Shown: one piece after another, positions 46,826 to 55,505 of the stretch | Layout of the letters: each line of letters starts with the position of its first letter | How positions within the stretch are numbered: position 1 is the stretch's first letter | From: Streptomyces chumphonensis | Lineage (GTDB): Bacteria; Actinomycetota; Actinomycetes; Streptomycetales; Streptomycetaceae | Direction of reading: 5' to 3' | Assembly: GCF_014779715.1 (NCBI RefSeq) | Contig: NZ_JACXYU010000006.1 | Coordinates: 186,001-250,000 of the forward strand | DNA length: 64,000 bases | Made by a program: the position numbers and the translations under genes | Notes under the pieces: model-generated | Database searches by the model: none | Told to the model about the DNA's origin: nothing | The model's input: the letters and a program-made list of their open reading frames with translations, nothing else

Positions 46826-47653
46826 ATGAGCCCGTTCACCGGTTCCGCTCGCAGCACCGACCAGTGGCACCACCTCGACGTCGAACGGGACGACGGCGTC
46901 GTCACCGTGACCCTGAACCGTCCTCACCGCCTCAACGCCCTCACCTTCGAGGCGTACGCCGACCTCCGCGACCTGCTGGCGGAGCTGGCGCGCGAGCGCT
47001 CCGCCCGGGCCCTGGTTCTCGGTGGCCGGGGGAGGAGCTTCTGCTCCGGCGGCGACGTGGAGGAGATCATCGGCGCCACCCTCGGCGCCGACACCGCCCG
47101 GCTCCTCGACTTCAACCGCATGACCGGGCAGGTCGTGCGGGCGATCCGGGAGGCGCCCTTCCCCGTCGTCGCGGCCCTGCACGGCGCCGCCGCCGGAGCG
47201 GGTGCCGTGCTCGCGCTGGCGGCGGACTTCCGCGTCGCCGACCCCAGCACCCGCTTCTCGTTCCTGTTCACCCGCGTCGGCCTCTCCGGCGGGGACATGG
47301 GCGCCGCCTACCTCCTGCCGCGCGTCGTCGGCCTGGGACACGCCACCCGCCTCCTCATGCTCGGTGACCCCGTTCCCGCCGACGAGGCCGAACGCATCGG
47401 TCTCATCAGCCGCTTGACGCCGCACGGTGAGGCCGACGCGGCGGCCGGGGCGCTCGCCCGGCGCCTGGCCGACGGTCCCGCGCTCGCCCACGCCCAGACC
47501 AAAGCGCTGCTCACCGCCGAACTGGACCTGCCGCTGGCGGCGGCCGTCGAGCTGGACGCCGCCACCCAGGCCCTGCTCATGCACAGCGCCGACTACGCCG
47601 AGTTCCACGCCGCCTTCACCGGGAAGAGGCCGCCCGTATGGCGGGGGAGGTAG
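46826..47653 (+). CDS. Enoyl-CoA hydratase family protein of the aryl-CoA catabolic cluster
   Basis: A 275-residue crotonase-fold protein. The oxyanion-hole strands are GRSFCSGGDVEEII and ALHGAAAGAGAVLALAADFRVAD, with FTRVGLSGGDMGAAYLLPRVVG matching family helix 4 and catalytic-loop positions. It likely hydrates or opens a ring-derived enoyl-CoA produced by the following bifunctional flavoenzyme, whose start it overlaps by 16 bases. The mRNA is probably leaderless from the palindromic promoter. Confidence 0.9.
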   Translation: MSPFTGSARSTDQWHHLDVERDDGVVTVTLNRPHRLNALTFEAYADLRDLLAELARERSARALVLGGRGRSFCSGGDVEEIIGATLGADTARLLDFNRMTGQVVRAIREAPFPVVAALHGAAAGAGAVLALAADFRVADPSTRFSFLFTRVGLSGGDMGAAYLLPRVVGLGHATRLLMLGDPVPADEAERIGLISRLTPHGEADAAAGALARRLADGPALAHAQTKALLTAELDLPLAAAVELDAATQALLMHSADYAEFHAAFTGKRPPVWRGR

Positions 47654-49920
47654 CGCACCGCGTCGCCGTCGTCGGCGGGGGCCCCGGCGGGCTCTACGCG
47701 GCGGCGCTGCTCAAGCGCCTCGACCCGGCCCGCCGCGTCACCGTCTTCGAACGCAACGCGCCCGAGGACACCTTCGGCTTCGGCGTCGTCCTCTCGGACG
47801 AGACGCTGGGCGGCATCGAGGAGGCCGATCCCGTCGTCCACGCGGCCCTGCGCGAGCGCTTCGTGCGCTGGGACACCATCGACGTGGTCCACCGCGGCCG
47901 CACGCTGACCTCCGGCGGGCACGGGTTCGCCGCCCTCGGCCGCCGCGCCCTGCTCTCCGTGCTGCACGCGCGCTGCCGTGAGCTCGGTGTCGACCTGCGC
48001 TTTCGCACCCAGGCCCCGCCCGCCGGCGAACTCGCCACCGCCCATGATCTGGTGGTCGCCGCCGACGGCCTGCACAGCCCCACCCGCGAAGCCGGTCGGG
48101 AGGCGTTCCGCCCGCACCTGACCGCGCACCGCTGCCGCTACATCTGGCTCGCGGCCGACGTCGCCTTCACGGCCTTCCGCTTCGAGATCGCCGAGACGCC
48201 CCACGGCGTCATGCAGCTGCACGGCTACCCGTACGCGCCCGACCGCTCGACCGTCATCGTCGAGATGCGCGAGGAGGTCTGGCGGGCAGCCGGGTTCGCG
48301 GGCCTGGACGAGGCCGCCTCGGCACGGCGTTGCGCACGCATCTTCGCCGACGCCCTCGGTGGAAGGCCCCTGCGCGGCAACGCCTCGCGGTGGACGCGCT
48401 TTCGCACCGTGGTCAACGAGCACTGGCACCACGGCCGGACCGTGCTGCTGGGCGACGCCGCCCACACCGCGCACTTCTCCATCGGCTCGGGCACCAAACT
48501 GGCCGTCGAGGACGCCCTCGCCCTCGCCGCCTGCCTGCGCGAACAGCCCGGTGTCCCCGAGGCGCTGGCGGCCTACGAGGCGGAGCGACGACCCGTCGTG
48601 CAGTCGGTGCAGCGCGCCGCCCGCGCGAGCCTGGAGTGGTTCGAGGACCTGGCCCGGTACGTGCACCAGCCGCCGCGGCAGTTCGCGTTCAACCTGCTCA
48701 CCCGCAGCCGTCGCGTCACCCACGGCAACCTGCGGCTGCGCGACGCGCGCTTCACGGCCGCGGTCGCCGGGGAGGCCGGGGTCCCGCCGGACACGCCGCC
48801 CATGTTCACGCCGTTCACCCTGGGCGGGGTCCACCTGCGCAACCGCGTGGTCGTCTCACCCATGGACCTGTACGTGGCGCGGGACGGCGTCCCGGGCGAC
48901 TTCCACCTCGTCCACCTCGGCGCCCGGGCGCTCGGCGGCGCCGGCCTGGTGATGACCGAGATGGTGTGCGTGAGCCCCGAGGGGCGCATCACGCCGGGCT
49001 GCACCGGGCTGTGGAACGACGCGCAGGAGAAGGGCTGGCGCCGCGTCACCGACTTCGTGCGGGCGCAGTCGCCGACGACGGCCGTCGGCGTCCAGCTCGG
49101 CCACGCGGGCCGCAAGGGCTCCACGCGGGTCATGTGGGAGGGCATCGACCAGCCGCTCGCGGAGGGCAACTGGCCGCTCGTCGCGCCCTCCGCCCTGCCC
49201 TACCTCGACGGTGTCAGCCAGCGGCCCCGGGAGCTGACCCGCGCGGAGCTGACGCGGCTGCGCGGCCAGTTCGCCGCCGCGGCCCGCCGCGCCGTCCGCG
49301 CCGGCTTCGACGTGCTGGAACTGCACTGCGCGCACGGCTACCTGCTCTCCTCCTTCCTCTCCCCGCTCACCAACCGCCGCACCGACGCCTACGGCGGCGA
49401 CCTCACGGCCCGGCTACGCTTCCCGCTGGAGGTCTTCGAGGCCGTGCGGGAGGAGTGGCCCGCCGCCCGGGCCCTGACCGTACGGATCTCCGCGACCGAC
49501 TGGGCCCCGGGCGGCACGACGCCCGAGGACGCGCTCGGCATCGCCGCCGCCTTCCGCGACCACGGCGCCGACGCCATCGACGTCTCCACGGGTCAGGTCG
49601 TCCCGTACGAACGGCCCGACCACGGCCGCTCCTACCAGACGCCGTACGCGGACCGCGTCCGCAACACCCTCGGCGTGCCGGTCATCGCCGTCGGTGCCCT
49701 CTCCTCCTGGGACGACGTGAACTCCCTCGTCCTGGCCGGTCGGGCGGACCTGTGCGCGCTGGCCCGTCCGCACCTGTACGACCCGCACTGGACGCTGCAC
49801 GCCGCCGCCGAACAGGGCTACAGCGGCCCCGGCGCCCCCTGGCCCGCGCCGTATCGCGCGGGCAGCCGCACACCGCCGACCGGGCGGACGGACGCGCCCC
49901 GCCCGAGGCTCGCCCTCTGA
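47638..49920 (+). CDS. Bifunctional aryl-CoA monooxygenase/reductase (2-aminobenzoyl-CoA or salicylyl-CoA type)
   Basis: A 760-residue fusion of two flavoenzymes. Residues about 6-380 are an FAD aromatic hydroxylase: VAVVGGGPGGLYAA for the dinucleotide site and VLLGDAAHTAHFSIGSGTKLAVEDA for the second FAD motif. Residues about 385-740 are an Old Yellow Enzyme-type barrel: MFTPFTLGGVHLRNRVV, LGHAGRKGS, LHCAHGYLLSSFLSPLTNRRTDAYGG. The known enzyme with this layout is 2-aminobenzoyl-CoA monooxygenase/reductase, which hydroxylates and then reduces the ring; salicylyl-CoA 5-hydroxylases are its close relatives. The RidA and CoA-ligase genes nearby favour the amino substrate. ATG at 47638. Confidence 0.9.
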   Translation: MAGEVAHRVAVVGGGPGGLYAAALLKRLDPARRVTVFERNAPEDTFGFGVVLSDETLGGIEEADPVVHAALRERFVRWDTIDVVHRGRTLTSGGHGFAALGRRALLSVLHARCRELGVDLRFRTQAPPAGELATAHDLVVAADGLHSPTREAGREAFRPHLTAHRCRYIWLAADVAFTAFRFEIAETPHGVMQLHGYPYAPDRSTVIVEMREEVWRAAGFAGLDEAASARRCARIFADALGGRPLRGNASRWTRFRTVVNEHWHHGRTVLLGDAAHTAHFSIGSGTKLAVEDALALAACLREQPGVPEALAAYEAERRPVVQSVQRAARASLEWFEDLARYVHQPPRQFAFNLLTRSRRVTHGNLRLRDARFTAAVAGEAGVPPDTPPMFTPFTLGGVHLRNRVVVSPMDLYVARDGVPGDFHLVHLGARALGGAGLVMTEMVCVSPEGRITPGCTGLWNDAQEKGWRRVTDFVRAQSPTTAVGVQLGHAGRKGSTRVMWEGIDQPLAEGNWPLVAPSALPYLDGVSQRPRELTRAELTRLRGQFAAAARRAVRAGFDVLELHCAHGYLLSSFLSPLTNRRTDAYGGDLTARLRFPLEVFEAVREEWPAARALTVRISATDWAPGGTTPEDALGIAAAFRDHGADAIDVSTGQVVPYERPDHGRSYQTPYADRVRNTLGVPVIAVGALSSWDDVNSLVLAGRADLCALARPHLYDPHWTLHAAAEQGYSGPGAPWPAPYRAGSRTPPTGRTDAPRPRLAL

Positions 49921-49926
49921 GACCGG

Positions 49927-50211
49927 TCAGACGTCACCGCGCCCGTCCCCGCCGCCCTCCTCGGGCCCGTCCCCACCCTCGTCCCACCAGCGGTCCGACT
50001 CCTCGCGGCGGTTGGCCACCACGGCCGCCACCGGGGGAATGAGCGCGGCCACCACGCACATGCCGATGGCCAGCGGCACGGAGAACAGCCGCACGAAGGC
50101 CCAGGCGCTGACGAAGAGCGTCAGGCACACCGCCATCAGCGCGAAGTAGCGTCGCTCCCGGCGCGGCCGCGTCCCGGTGGGGGCGCCGCCCGGGGGCCTG
50201 CGGTCGGGCAT
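49927..50211 (-). CDS. Small two-helix membrane protein (DUF3099-like)
   Basis: A 94-residue protein with a basic start, two membrane helices (YFALMAVCLTLFVSAWAFVRLF and SVPLAIGMCVVAALIPPVAAVVAN) and an acidic Gly/Asp tail. The pattern resembles the DUF3099 family of actinobacteria, of unknown function. It converges on the monooxygenase with a gap of six bases and is unlikely to belong functionally to the catabolic cluster. Confidence 0.75.
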   Translation of the reverse strand: MPDRRPPGGAPTGTRPRRERRYFALMAVCLTLFVSAWAFVRLFSVPLAIGMCVVAALIPPVAAVVANRREESDRWWDEGGDGPEEGGGDGRGDV

Positions 50212-50225
50212 GTCTCCAGGCTACG

Positions 50226-50249
50226 CCCGGCGCCGCCGGCCGCGCCGGG
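50226..50249 (-). terminator. Terminator hairpin after the PaaX-type gene
   Basis: CCCGGCGC (50226-50233), loop of eight, GCGCCGGG (50242-50249), a perfect 8-base stem just downstream of the leftward regulator gene stop. Confidence 0.55.
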
Positions 50250-50252
50250 ACC

Positions 50253-51080
50253 TCAGCCGAGTTGCTCGGTCACGAACTCCGCCCCCCGGTCCCGCAGCCG
50301 CTCGTGCAGTGCGGCGAAGACGGCGGCGGAACGCTCGCCGGGCCAGTCGGCCGGCAGCAGCGACGGGGGCAGGCCGGGGTCGGCGTAGGGCAACTGCCGC
50401 CAGGCGTCCAGGGCCGCCAGGTAGTCGCGGTACGCCTCGACGGGTGAGGGGCGGCCCACCAGGTGGGTCCAGGCGGCCAGTACCGGCTCGTGGGCGCCGA
50501 GGAAGGCGTGGTGGAGTGCGGCGAGCGCGTCCAGGTCCCACCAGCGGGCGACGGTGTGCGCGGTGGGGGCGAAGCCGGCGTGGCTGCCCAGGAAGAGGTC
50601 GACGTACCCGGCCAGGTCCAGCCGCCGCAGGGTGTGCCGGGTCTCCTCCTCCAGGTGGGAGGGTGCGATCCAGACGCCCGGTGCCGCGTGGCCGAAGCCG
50701 AGCCGGGTGAGCCGGGAGCGCAGCAGGTGGCGTTTGGTGCGTTCGCTCTCCGGGACGGAGAAGACGGCGAGGAGCCACTGTCCGTCCGGTCGCGGCCGCC
50801 GGTAGATCCGTCGGTCGCCGTCCTCCAGGAGCTGCCGGGCGGCGGCGGAGGGCGCGTAGCCCGCGGTCTTGCTCCGGGCGTCGGCGACCGTCAGCAGCCC
50901 GCGCCGTTTGAGCCGGGAGACCGCCGAGCGCACGGCGGGGCCGTCCACGTCGAGCGGCGCCAGCAGGCGGATGAGCGCCGCGACGGGGACGCGGGCCCCG
51001 GGGGCGAGGTCGCGGCCGTAGGCGCCGTAGAAGGTGAGGATCAGTGATCCGGGTGTGTGCTGCTCTGCCACGCCCGTCAC
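50253..51080 (-). CDS. PaaX-family transcriptional regulator
   Basis: A 275-residue PaaX-type repressor. The N-terminal winged helix (about residues 10-90) reads SLILTFYGAYGRDLAPGARVPVAALIRLLAPLDVDGPAVRSAVSRLKRRG. The central and C-terminal PaaX domains follow (WLLAVFSVPESERTKRHLLRSRL, GVWIAPSHL). PaaX in E. coli represses phenylacetate genes and is released by phenylacetyl-CoA, so here an aryl-CoA inducer is likely. It follows the CoA-ligase gene by 22 bases on the same strand. The shared palindrome in the cluster promoters is its probable site. Confidence 0.9.
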   Translation of the reverse strand: MTGVAEQHTPGSLILTFYGAYGRDLAPGARVPVAALIRLLAPLDVDGPAVRSAVSRLKRRGLLTVADARSKTAGYAPSAAARQLLEDGDRRIYRRPRPDGQWLLAVFSVPESERTKRHLLRSRLTRLGFGHAAPGVWIAPSHLEEETRHTLRRLDLAGYVDLFLGSHAGFAPTAHTVARWWDLDALAALHHAFLGAHEPVLAAWTHLVGRPSPVEAYRDYLAALDAWRQLPYADPGLPPSLLPADWPGERSAAVFAALHERLRDRGAEFVTEQLG

Positions 51081-51102
51081 TCTAAGGGCCGTGGCACCCG
51101 GG

Positions 51103-52731
51103 TTACCCGCCGGTCGCGGCGGGGTCGGGTCCGCGCAGCCGGTACCGCTGGAGCTTTCCCGTCGGGGTGCGGGGAAGTGCCGCGGTGAACAGGATCGCGC
51201 GCGGGCACTTGTAGGGCGTCAGCTCGGTGCGGGCGAAGGCCCGCAGGCTCTCCGCCGTCGCGGCCGTCGCCGGTACCCCCTCCCGCAGGACGACGTGGGC
51301 GACCGCGATCTGCCCGCGCCGTTCGTCGGGTCGCCCGACGACGGCCACCTCGGCGACGGCCGGGTGGCGCAGCAGGGCGTCCTCGACCTCCGGCCCCGCG
51401 ATGTTGTACCCGGCGGACACGATCATGTCGTCGGCACGCGCGACGTACCGGTAGGAGCCGTCGGGCTCCCGCACGAAGGTGTCGCCCGTGAGGTTCCAGC
51501 CCGCCCGCACGTAGCCGCGCTGGCGGTCGTCGGCGAGGTAGCGGCAGCCGACGGGCCCCCGGACGGCGAGCAGACCGGGTCGGCCGTCCGGCACCGGCAG
51601 GCCGTCGGGGCCCTGGACCTGCGCCTCGAAGCCCGGCACCGGAACGCCCGTCACGCCGGGGCGGGCGGCTTCGTCGGCGGCCGAGAGGAAGATGTGGAGC
51701 ATCTCCGTGGCGCCGATGCCGTTGATGAGCCGCAGCCCGGTCGCGCGCTCCCACGCGGTCCAGGTGGCGGCCGGGAGGTTCTCGCCCGCCGACACGCAGC
51801 GCCGCAGCGAGGAGACGTCCCGGCCGTCGAGCCGTTCCAGCAGCGCCCGGTAGCCGGTCGGGGCGGTGAACAGCACGCTCACCCGGTGCCGTTCGACGGC
51901 CTCCAGCATCTGCTGCGGGCCGCTCCACTCCTCCAGCAGGGCGGAGGCCCCGGCCCGCAGCGGGAAGACGAGGAGCCCGCCGAGCCCGAAGGTGAAGCCG
52001 AGTGGGGGAGAGCCCGCGAAGACGTCGTCCGGTTCGGGGCGCAGGACGTGCGCGGAGAAGGTGTCGGCGACGGCGAGCACGTCGCGGTGGAAGTGGACGC
52101 AGCCCTTGGGCTGGCCGGTGGTGCCGGAGGTGAAGGCGATGAGGGCGACGTCGTCGGCGGCGGTGTCGACGGCCCGGTACGGCGCGGGGTGCGCGGCCCC
52201 GAGCCGGCGCAGCTCGTCCTCCGCGCCGCCGAAGGTGGCCAGCCGCAGCCCGGTGACCTCCGCGCCGACCAGTTCCCCCAGCGCCGAGACGTCGCACAGG
52301 GCGTGGCCGATCCGGGCCAGTTCGCACACCGCCCGCAGCTCGGTGCGGCGCTGCGCCGCCAGCACCGTGACGGCGATGGCCCCGGCCTTGAGCACGGCGA
52401 GCCAGCAGGCCGCCAGACGCGGTGAGTTCGGGCCGCGCAGCAGGACCCGGTTGCCGGGCACCACGCCGAGGTCGGCGGTGAGCACGTGGGCGATGCGGTC
52501 CACCTCGGTGCGCAGCTCGCCGTAGGTGAAGCGGGGGCCGTGGGCGTCGTGCAGGGCCGTGCGGTCCGCGCCCAGCCGCCGTGCGGTGGCGTCCAGCAGC
52601 TCGGAGGCGCAGTTGAGCCGTTCGGGGTAGCGGGGGCCGGGGCCGTCGAGCAGGAGCACGGGCCATTGTCCGGGCGGTGGCAGGTGGTCGCGGGCGAAGG
52701 TGTCCACGTGGGCGGACCGGCTCAGCTCCAT
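51103..52731 (-). CDS. Aryl-CoA ligase (2-aminobenzoate/benzoate-CoA ligase type)
   Basis: A 542-residue ANL-superfamily ligase that makes an aryl-adenylate and then the CoA thioester. The P-loop reads LIAFTSGTTGQPKG (about residues 200-213). Later core motifs are INGIGATEM, YRYVARADDMI, VSAGYNIAGPEVE and the C-terminal lysine in RTPTGKLQR. The N-terminus (RYPERLNCASELLD) resembles benzoate-CoA ligases. Within this cluster the acid is most likely anthranilate or salicylate. ATG at 52731 has GGGGAG upstream. It diverges from the acyl-CoA dehydrogenase across the palindromic promoter. Confidence 0.9.
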   Translation of the reverse strand: MELSRSAHVDTFARDHLPPPGQWPVLLLDGPGPRYPERLNCASELLDATARRLGADRTALHDAHGPRFTYGELRTEVDRIAHVLTADLGVVPGNRVLLRGPNSPRLAACWLAVLKAGAIAVTVLAAQRRTELRAVCELARIGHALCDVSALGELVGAEVTGLRLATFGGAEDELRRLGAAHPAPYRAVDTAADDVALIAFTSGTTGQPKGCVHFHRDVLAVADTFSAHVLRPEPDDVFAGSPPLGFTFGLGGLLVFPLRAGASALLEEWSGPQQMLEAVERHRVSVLFTAPTGYRALLERLDGRDVSSLRRCVSAGENLPAATWTAWERATGLRLINGIGATEMLHIFLSAADEAARPGVTGVPVPGFEAQVQGPDGLPVPDGRPGLLAVRGPVGCRYLADDRQRGYVRAGWNLTGDTFVREPDGSYRYVARADDMIVSAGYNIAGPEVEDALLRHPAVAEVAVVGRPDERRGQIAVAHVVLREGVPATAATAESLRAFARTELTPYKCPRAILFTAALPRTPTGKLQRYRLRGPDPAATGG

Positions 52732-52810
52732 GGCGGGATCTCCCCTTGGGCGCACCGAAGAAATGGGGTGGTTCCTGGCATGCCGTGTGCGGTTGAGCGT
52801 AGCGTGATGG

Positions 52811-52822
52811 TGACGACAGTCA
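52811..52822. promoter_or_regulatory. Second copy of the TGACGACAGTCA palindrome in the ligase/dehydrogenase promoter
   Basis: Identical to the 46791-46802 site. It again starts with TGACGA acting as -35 for the rightward gene, with CATACA (52832-52837) at the -10 distance and a GGAGG ribosome site before the ATG at 52855. It lies in the intergenic space shared with the leftward CoA ligase, so one operator may control both. Confidence 0.6.
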
Positions 52823-52854
52823 ACAGATCGCCATACACGAGCCGGAGGCGCCGG

Positions 52855-53964
52855 ATGCCGCACTTCGCCCTGGAACCCGAGCAGACGGCGCGCTGCGCCG
52901 AACTCCGCGCGCTCGCCGCCGAAACCCTGCGACCGCTCGCAGAGCGCGGCACCCCCGGTACCGTCAACCGGCCGCTCCTCGCCGCCCTCGGTGACCTCGG
53001 CCTGCTGAGTCGCCTCTTCCCGGTCCGCGCCCTCGAACTGTGCCTCCTGCGCGAGTCCCTGGCCCACGGCTGTACGGAGGCGGAGACCGCCCTGGCCCTC
53101 CAGGGGCTCGGCGCCTACCCGATGGTGCTGGCCGGCAGCGCGGCCCAACGGGACCGCTGGCTGCCCGAGGTCGCCGCCGGGCGGGCCGTCACCGCCTTCG
53201 CCCTGTCCGAGCCGGACGCCGGGTCCGACGCCGCGGCCCTCGGGCTGCGGGCCCGGCCGGACGGCGCGGGCTGGCGCCTGACCGGCACCAAGACGTGGAT
53301 CTCCAACGCCCCCGGCGCCGACCTGCTGACGGTCTTCGCCCGCACGGGCGAAGGTGCCGGAGCCCGGGGCGTCACCGCCTTCCTCCTCCCCGCCGACCGG
53401 CCGGGGATCTCGGTGACACCGCTCGACATGCTCTCCCCGCACCCCATCGGCACGCTGGAGTTCGACGGCGTCCCCGTCGGCCGTGAGGACCTCCTCGGCG
53501 ATGTGGGAGGCGGCTTCCCCCTCGCCATGCGCACGCTCGACCTCCTGAGGCCCAGTGTCGGCGCCTTCGCCGTCGGCATGGCCCAGGCCGCGCTGGACGC
53601 CTCGCTCGTGTACGCCGACGACCGCCGGGCCTTCGGCGGACGGCTGCGCGAGCTCCAGTCGGTGAGCCACCAACTGGCCGAGATGGCGACCCGGGTGGAG
53701 GCCGCCCGGCTCCTCGTCCACGCCGCCGCGGCGGCCTGCGACCGTGGTGGGCCCGGCATCGCGGCCCGCTCCGCGATGGCGAAGCTGTTCGCGACCGAGA
53801 CGGCCCAGTACGTCGTGGACACCGCCGTCCAGATCCACGGGGCCCGCGCCCTCCAGCGCGGCCACCTCCTCGAACACCTCTACCGGGAGGTGCGCGCCCC
53901 CCGGATCTACGAGGGGGCCAGCGAGGTCCAGCGCACGATCATCGCGAAGGAGCTGTACCGGTGA
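52855..53964 (+). CDS. Acyl-CoA dehydrogenase
   Basis: A 369-residue FAD-linked acyl-CoA dehydrogenase. It has the flavin-binding strands FALSEPDAGSDAAAL and TGTKTWISNAPGADLL, the DRRAFGGRLRELQSVSHQLAEMA helix and the C-terminal EGASEVQRTIIAKEL. The catalytic glutamate is expected in HLYREVRAPRIYEGASE. It may desaturate a cyclohexane-carboxyl-CoA intermediate made after ring reduction. Its stop overlaps the RidA start (GTGA). Confidence 0.92.
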   Translation: MPHFALEPEQTARCAELRALAAETLRPLAERGTPGTVNRPLLAALGDLGLLSRLFPVRALELCLLRESLAHGCTEAETALALQGLGAYPMVLAGSAAQRDRWLPEVAAGRAVTAFALSEPDAGSDAAALGLRARPDGAGWRLTGTKTWISNAPGADLLTVFARTGEGAGARGVTAFLLPADRPGISVTPLDMLSPHPIGTLEFDGVPVGREDLLGDVGGGFPLAMRTLDLLRPSVGAFAVGMAQAALDASLVYADDRRAFGGRLRELQSVSHQLAEMATRVEAARLLVHAAAAACDRGGPGIAARSAMAKLFATETAQYVVDTAVQIHGARALQRGHLLEHLYREVRAPRIYEGASEVQRTIIAKELYR

Positions 53965-54359
53965 CCCTCCACCGCCTCAACCCCGCCGGGCTCGCCCGCC
54001 CGTCCGGGTTCAGCCACGCCGTCGTCGCCACCGGTTCCCGTCTCGTGATGCTCGCCGGGCAGACCGCGCTGGACGGCCGGGGGGACGTCGTCCCCGGCGG
54101 GCTGCCCGCGCAGTTCGAGCGGGCCCTGACGAATCTGCTGACCGCCCTGCGCGCCGCCGGCGGTGCCCCGGCCGACCTCGCCCGCGTCACCGTCTACACC
54201 ACCGACGTCCCCGCGTACCGGACGCACGCCACCGTTCTCGGGGGGATATGGCGCACCCATGCGGGCCGCGACTACCCGGCGATGGCCCTCGTCGGCGTAG
54301 CCCGCCTGTGGGACGAGGAGGCCCTCGTCGAACTCGACGGCCTGGCCCTCCTCCCCTGA
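53961..54359 (+). CDS. RidA family protein
   Basis: A 132-residue RidA/YjgF-like trimeric protein (SRLVMLAGQTALDGRGDVVPGGL, RVTVYTTDVPAYR). RidA proteins hydrolyse reactive enamines and imines to ketones and ammonia. The arginine that many deaminase-active members have near the C-terminal strand appears within GVARLWDEEALVEL, though spacing differs. In a pathway handling 2-amino-cyclohexene-carboxyl-CoA, an imine-hydrolysing step would be required, which supports the anthranilate reading. GTG start overlaps the dehydrogenase stop. Confidence 0.88.
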   Translation: MTLHRLNPAGLARPSGFSHAVVATGSRLVMLAGQTALDGRGDVVPGGLPAQFERALTNLLTALRAAGGAPADLARVTVYTTDVPAYRTHATVLGGIWRTHAGRDYPAMALVGVARLWDEEALVELDGLALLP

Positions 54360-54908
54360 GCCGAGCGGTGTGCGCGCGGGGCGCGCGGCCGTGGCCCACA
54401 CCCGCTTCCCGGGCACGTTCCGAAGGTCCCGGCTCCGGAGCGAAGGGGAGGGGGAGCGAGAGGAGAGGGAAATGCGCGCGGTCCGCCGGAAATATCGACG
54501 GGGCTCAGGTCCCGGCGATTCTTTTCAGCCTTTCGCGGTCAGCCGCTCGGGGTGCGCCCCGGCGTCGTTCGCGGCGTACGTGGACTCCGGCGGGGCGGGC
54601 CGCGGGGGTGGGAACGGCCGCCGGATTCGTGCGGGAGCAAACACGGCGAACTCCTCCCGCGGCGGTCGGCGGTGAGTCCGCTTCACCTGAACTGCCGGGC
54701 TTGTCCGATCGCTTCGGGCGGGTGGACCAGTCGGCGCGCCGGGATCACCTGACCACCGGAAACGTCGCTCAGGGGTAGGAACCGGGCTCACGGGGTAATG
54801 ACGCGCGTATATTCCTTTGGGGCCCGCCGCTGCCGAAGGTGCGTAAGGGTTCGGTCCGGAACGCCGGCGGACGGGGGGCTCGGCGAAGTGGGAGGTGTGG
54901 GCCGTTCC
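54360..54908. other. Intergenic region between the catabolic and phenazine-type clusters
   Basis: About 550 bases without a convincing gene. Just after the RidA stop is a GC-rich repeat (GTGTGCGCGCGGGGCGCGCGG) that may end transcription. The stretch 54780-54830 contains TATATT at 54808-54813 and is the likely promoter of the following gene, which would then have a leader of about 90 bases. Short open frames here lack family features. Confidence 0.45.
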
Positions 54909-55490
54909 ATGGTCATCCGCATATGGTTCAACTACTTGTCTCCTTTCAGTATGTTGACCCGGCGCATCGTCGGGAGCACGCTGGCCGGGGCGGCCGTGGA
55001 GGTCCGGTGGTTACCGCATGAGGGGGGAGTCCTGCGCCAGGGGCCGCTGCCACCTATGGGCCTCGTCTGGGAGTTCGGGGTCCGCCGCCTGGCGAGCAGG
55101 CTGGGCGAGGAGGTGGGGGCGTGCGCTCCCAGACCGACCAGCGGGGGGCTGGCCCTGCGCGGCTATCAGTACGCCTGCGACCAGGGACTGGGGGAGAACT
55201 ACAGCGACCACGTCTACGCCGCCTACTTCTCCGAGGGCCGTGACATCGGGGCTCTGGGGCAACTGGTGGGGGCGGCCGAACGGGCGGGGCTGGAGCCCGA
55301 GGCCTTCCGAAGAGCCGTCACCTCGCAGCACTACGCCCAGCGGCACCGGGCGGCACTGCGGGAGGGGCGCAACGTGACGGTGGTGCCGACGCTGGTCTGC
55401 GGTCGGCATCGGATCGAGGGGGTGCCCACGGAGGCCCAGATGGACCGCCTGACCGCCGACGCGGGATCCCCGCGGGTGCTGCGGCCGTGA
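54909..55490 (+). CDS. DsbA/GST-kappa-like protein (2-hydroxychromene-2-carboxylate isomerase type)
   Basis: A 193-residue thioredoxin-fold protein with a helical insertion. The active-site segment reads FNYLSPFSMLTRR: the CxxC of DsbA/FrnE is replaced by SPFS, as in GST-kappa and hydroxychromene-carboxylate isomerases (serine plus glutathione-type chemistry). The C-terminal VVPTLVCGRHRIEGVPT is the cis-proline loop. The ATG at 54909 is used; GTG at 54897 sits right behind GGAGG and is an alternative. It lies at the edge of the phenazine-type cluster, where proteins of this fold also occur. Substrate unknown. Confidence 0.78.
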   Translation: MVIRIWFNYLSPFSMLTRRIVGSTLAGAAVEVRWLPHEGGVLRQGPLPPMGLVWEFGVRRLASRLGEEVGACAPRPTSGGLALRGYQYACDQGLGENYSDHVYAAYFSEGRDIGALGQLVGAAERAGLEPEAFRRAVTSQHYAQRHRAALREGRNVTVVPTLVCGRHRIEGVPTEAQMDRLTADAGSPRVLRP

Positions 55491-55505
55491 GAGCGAACGG
55501 CACCT

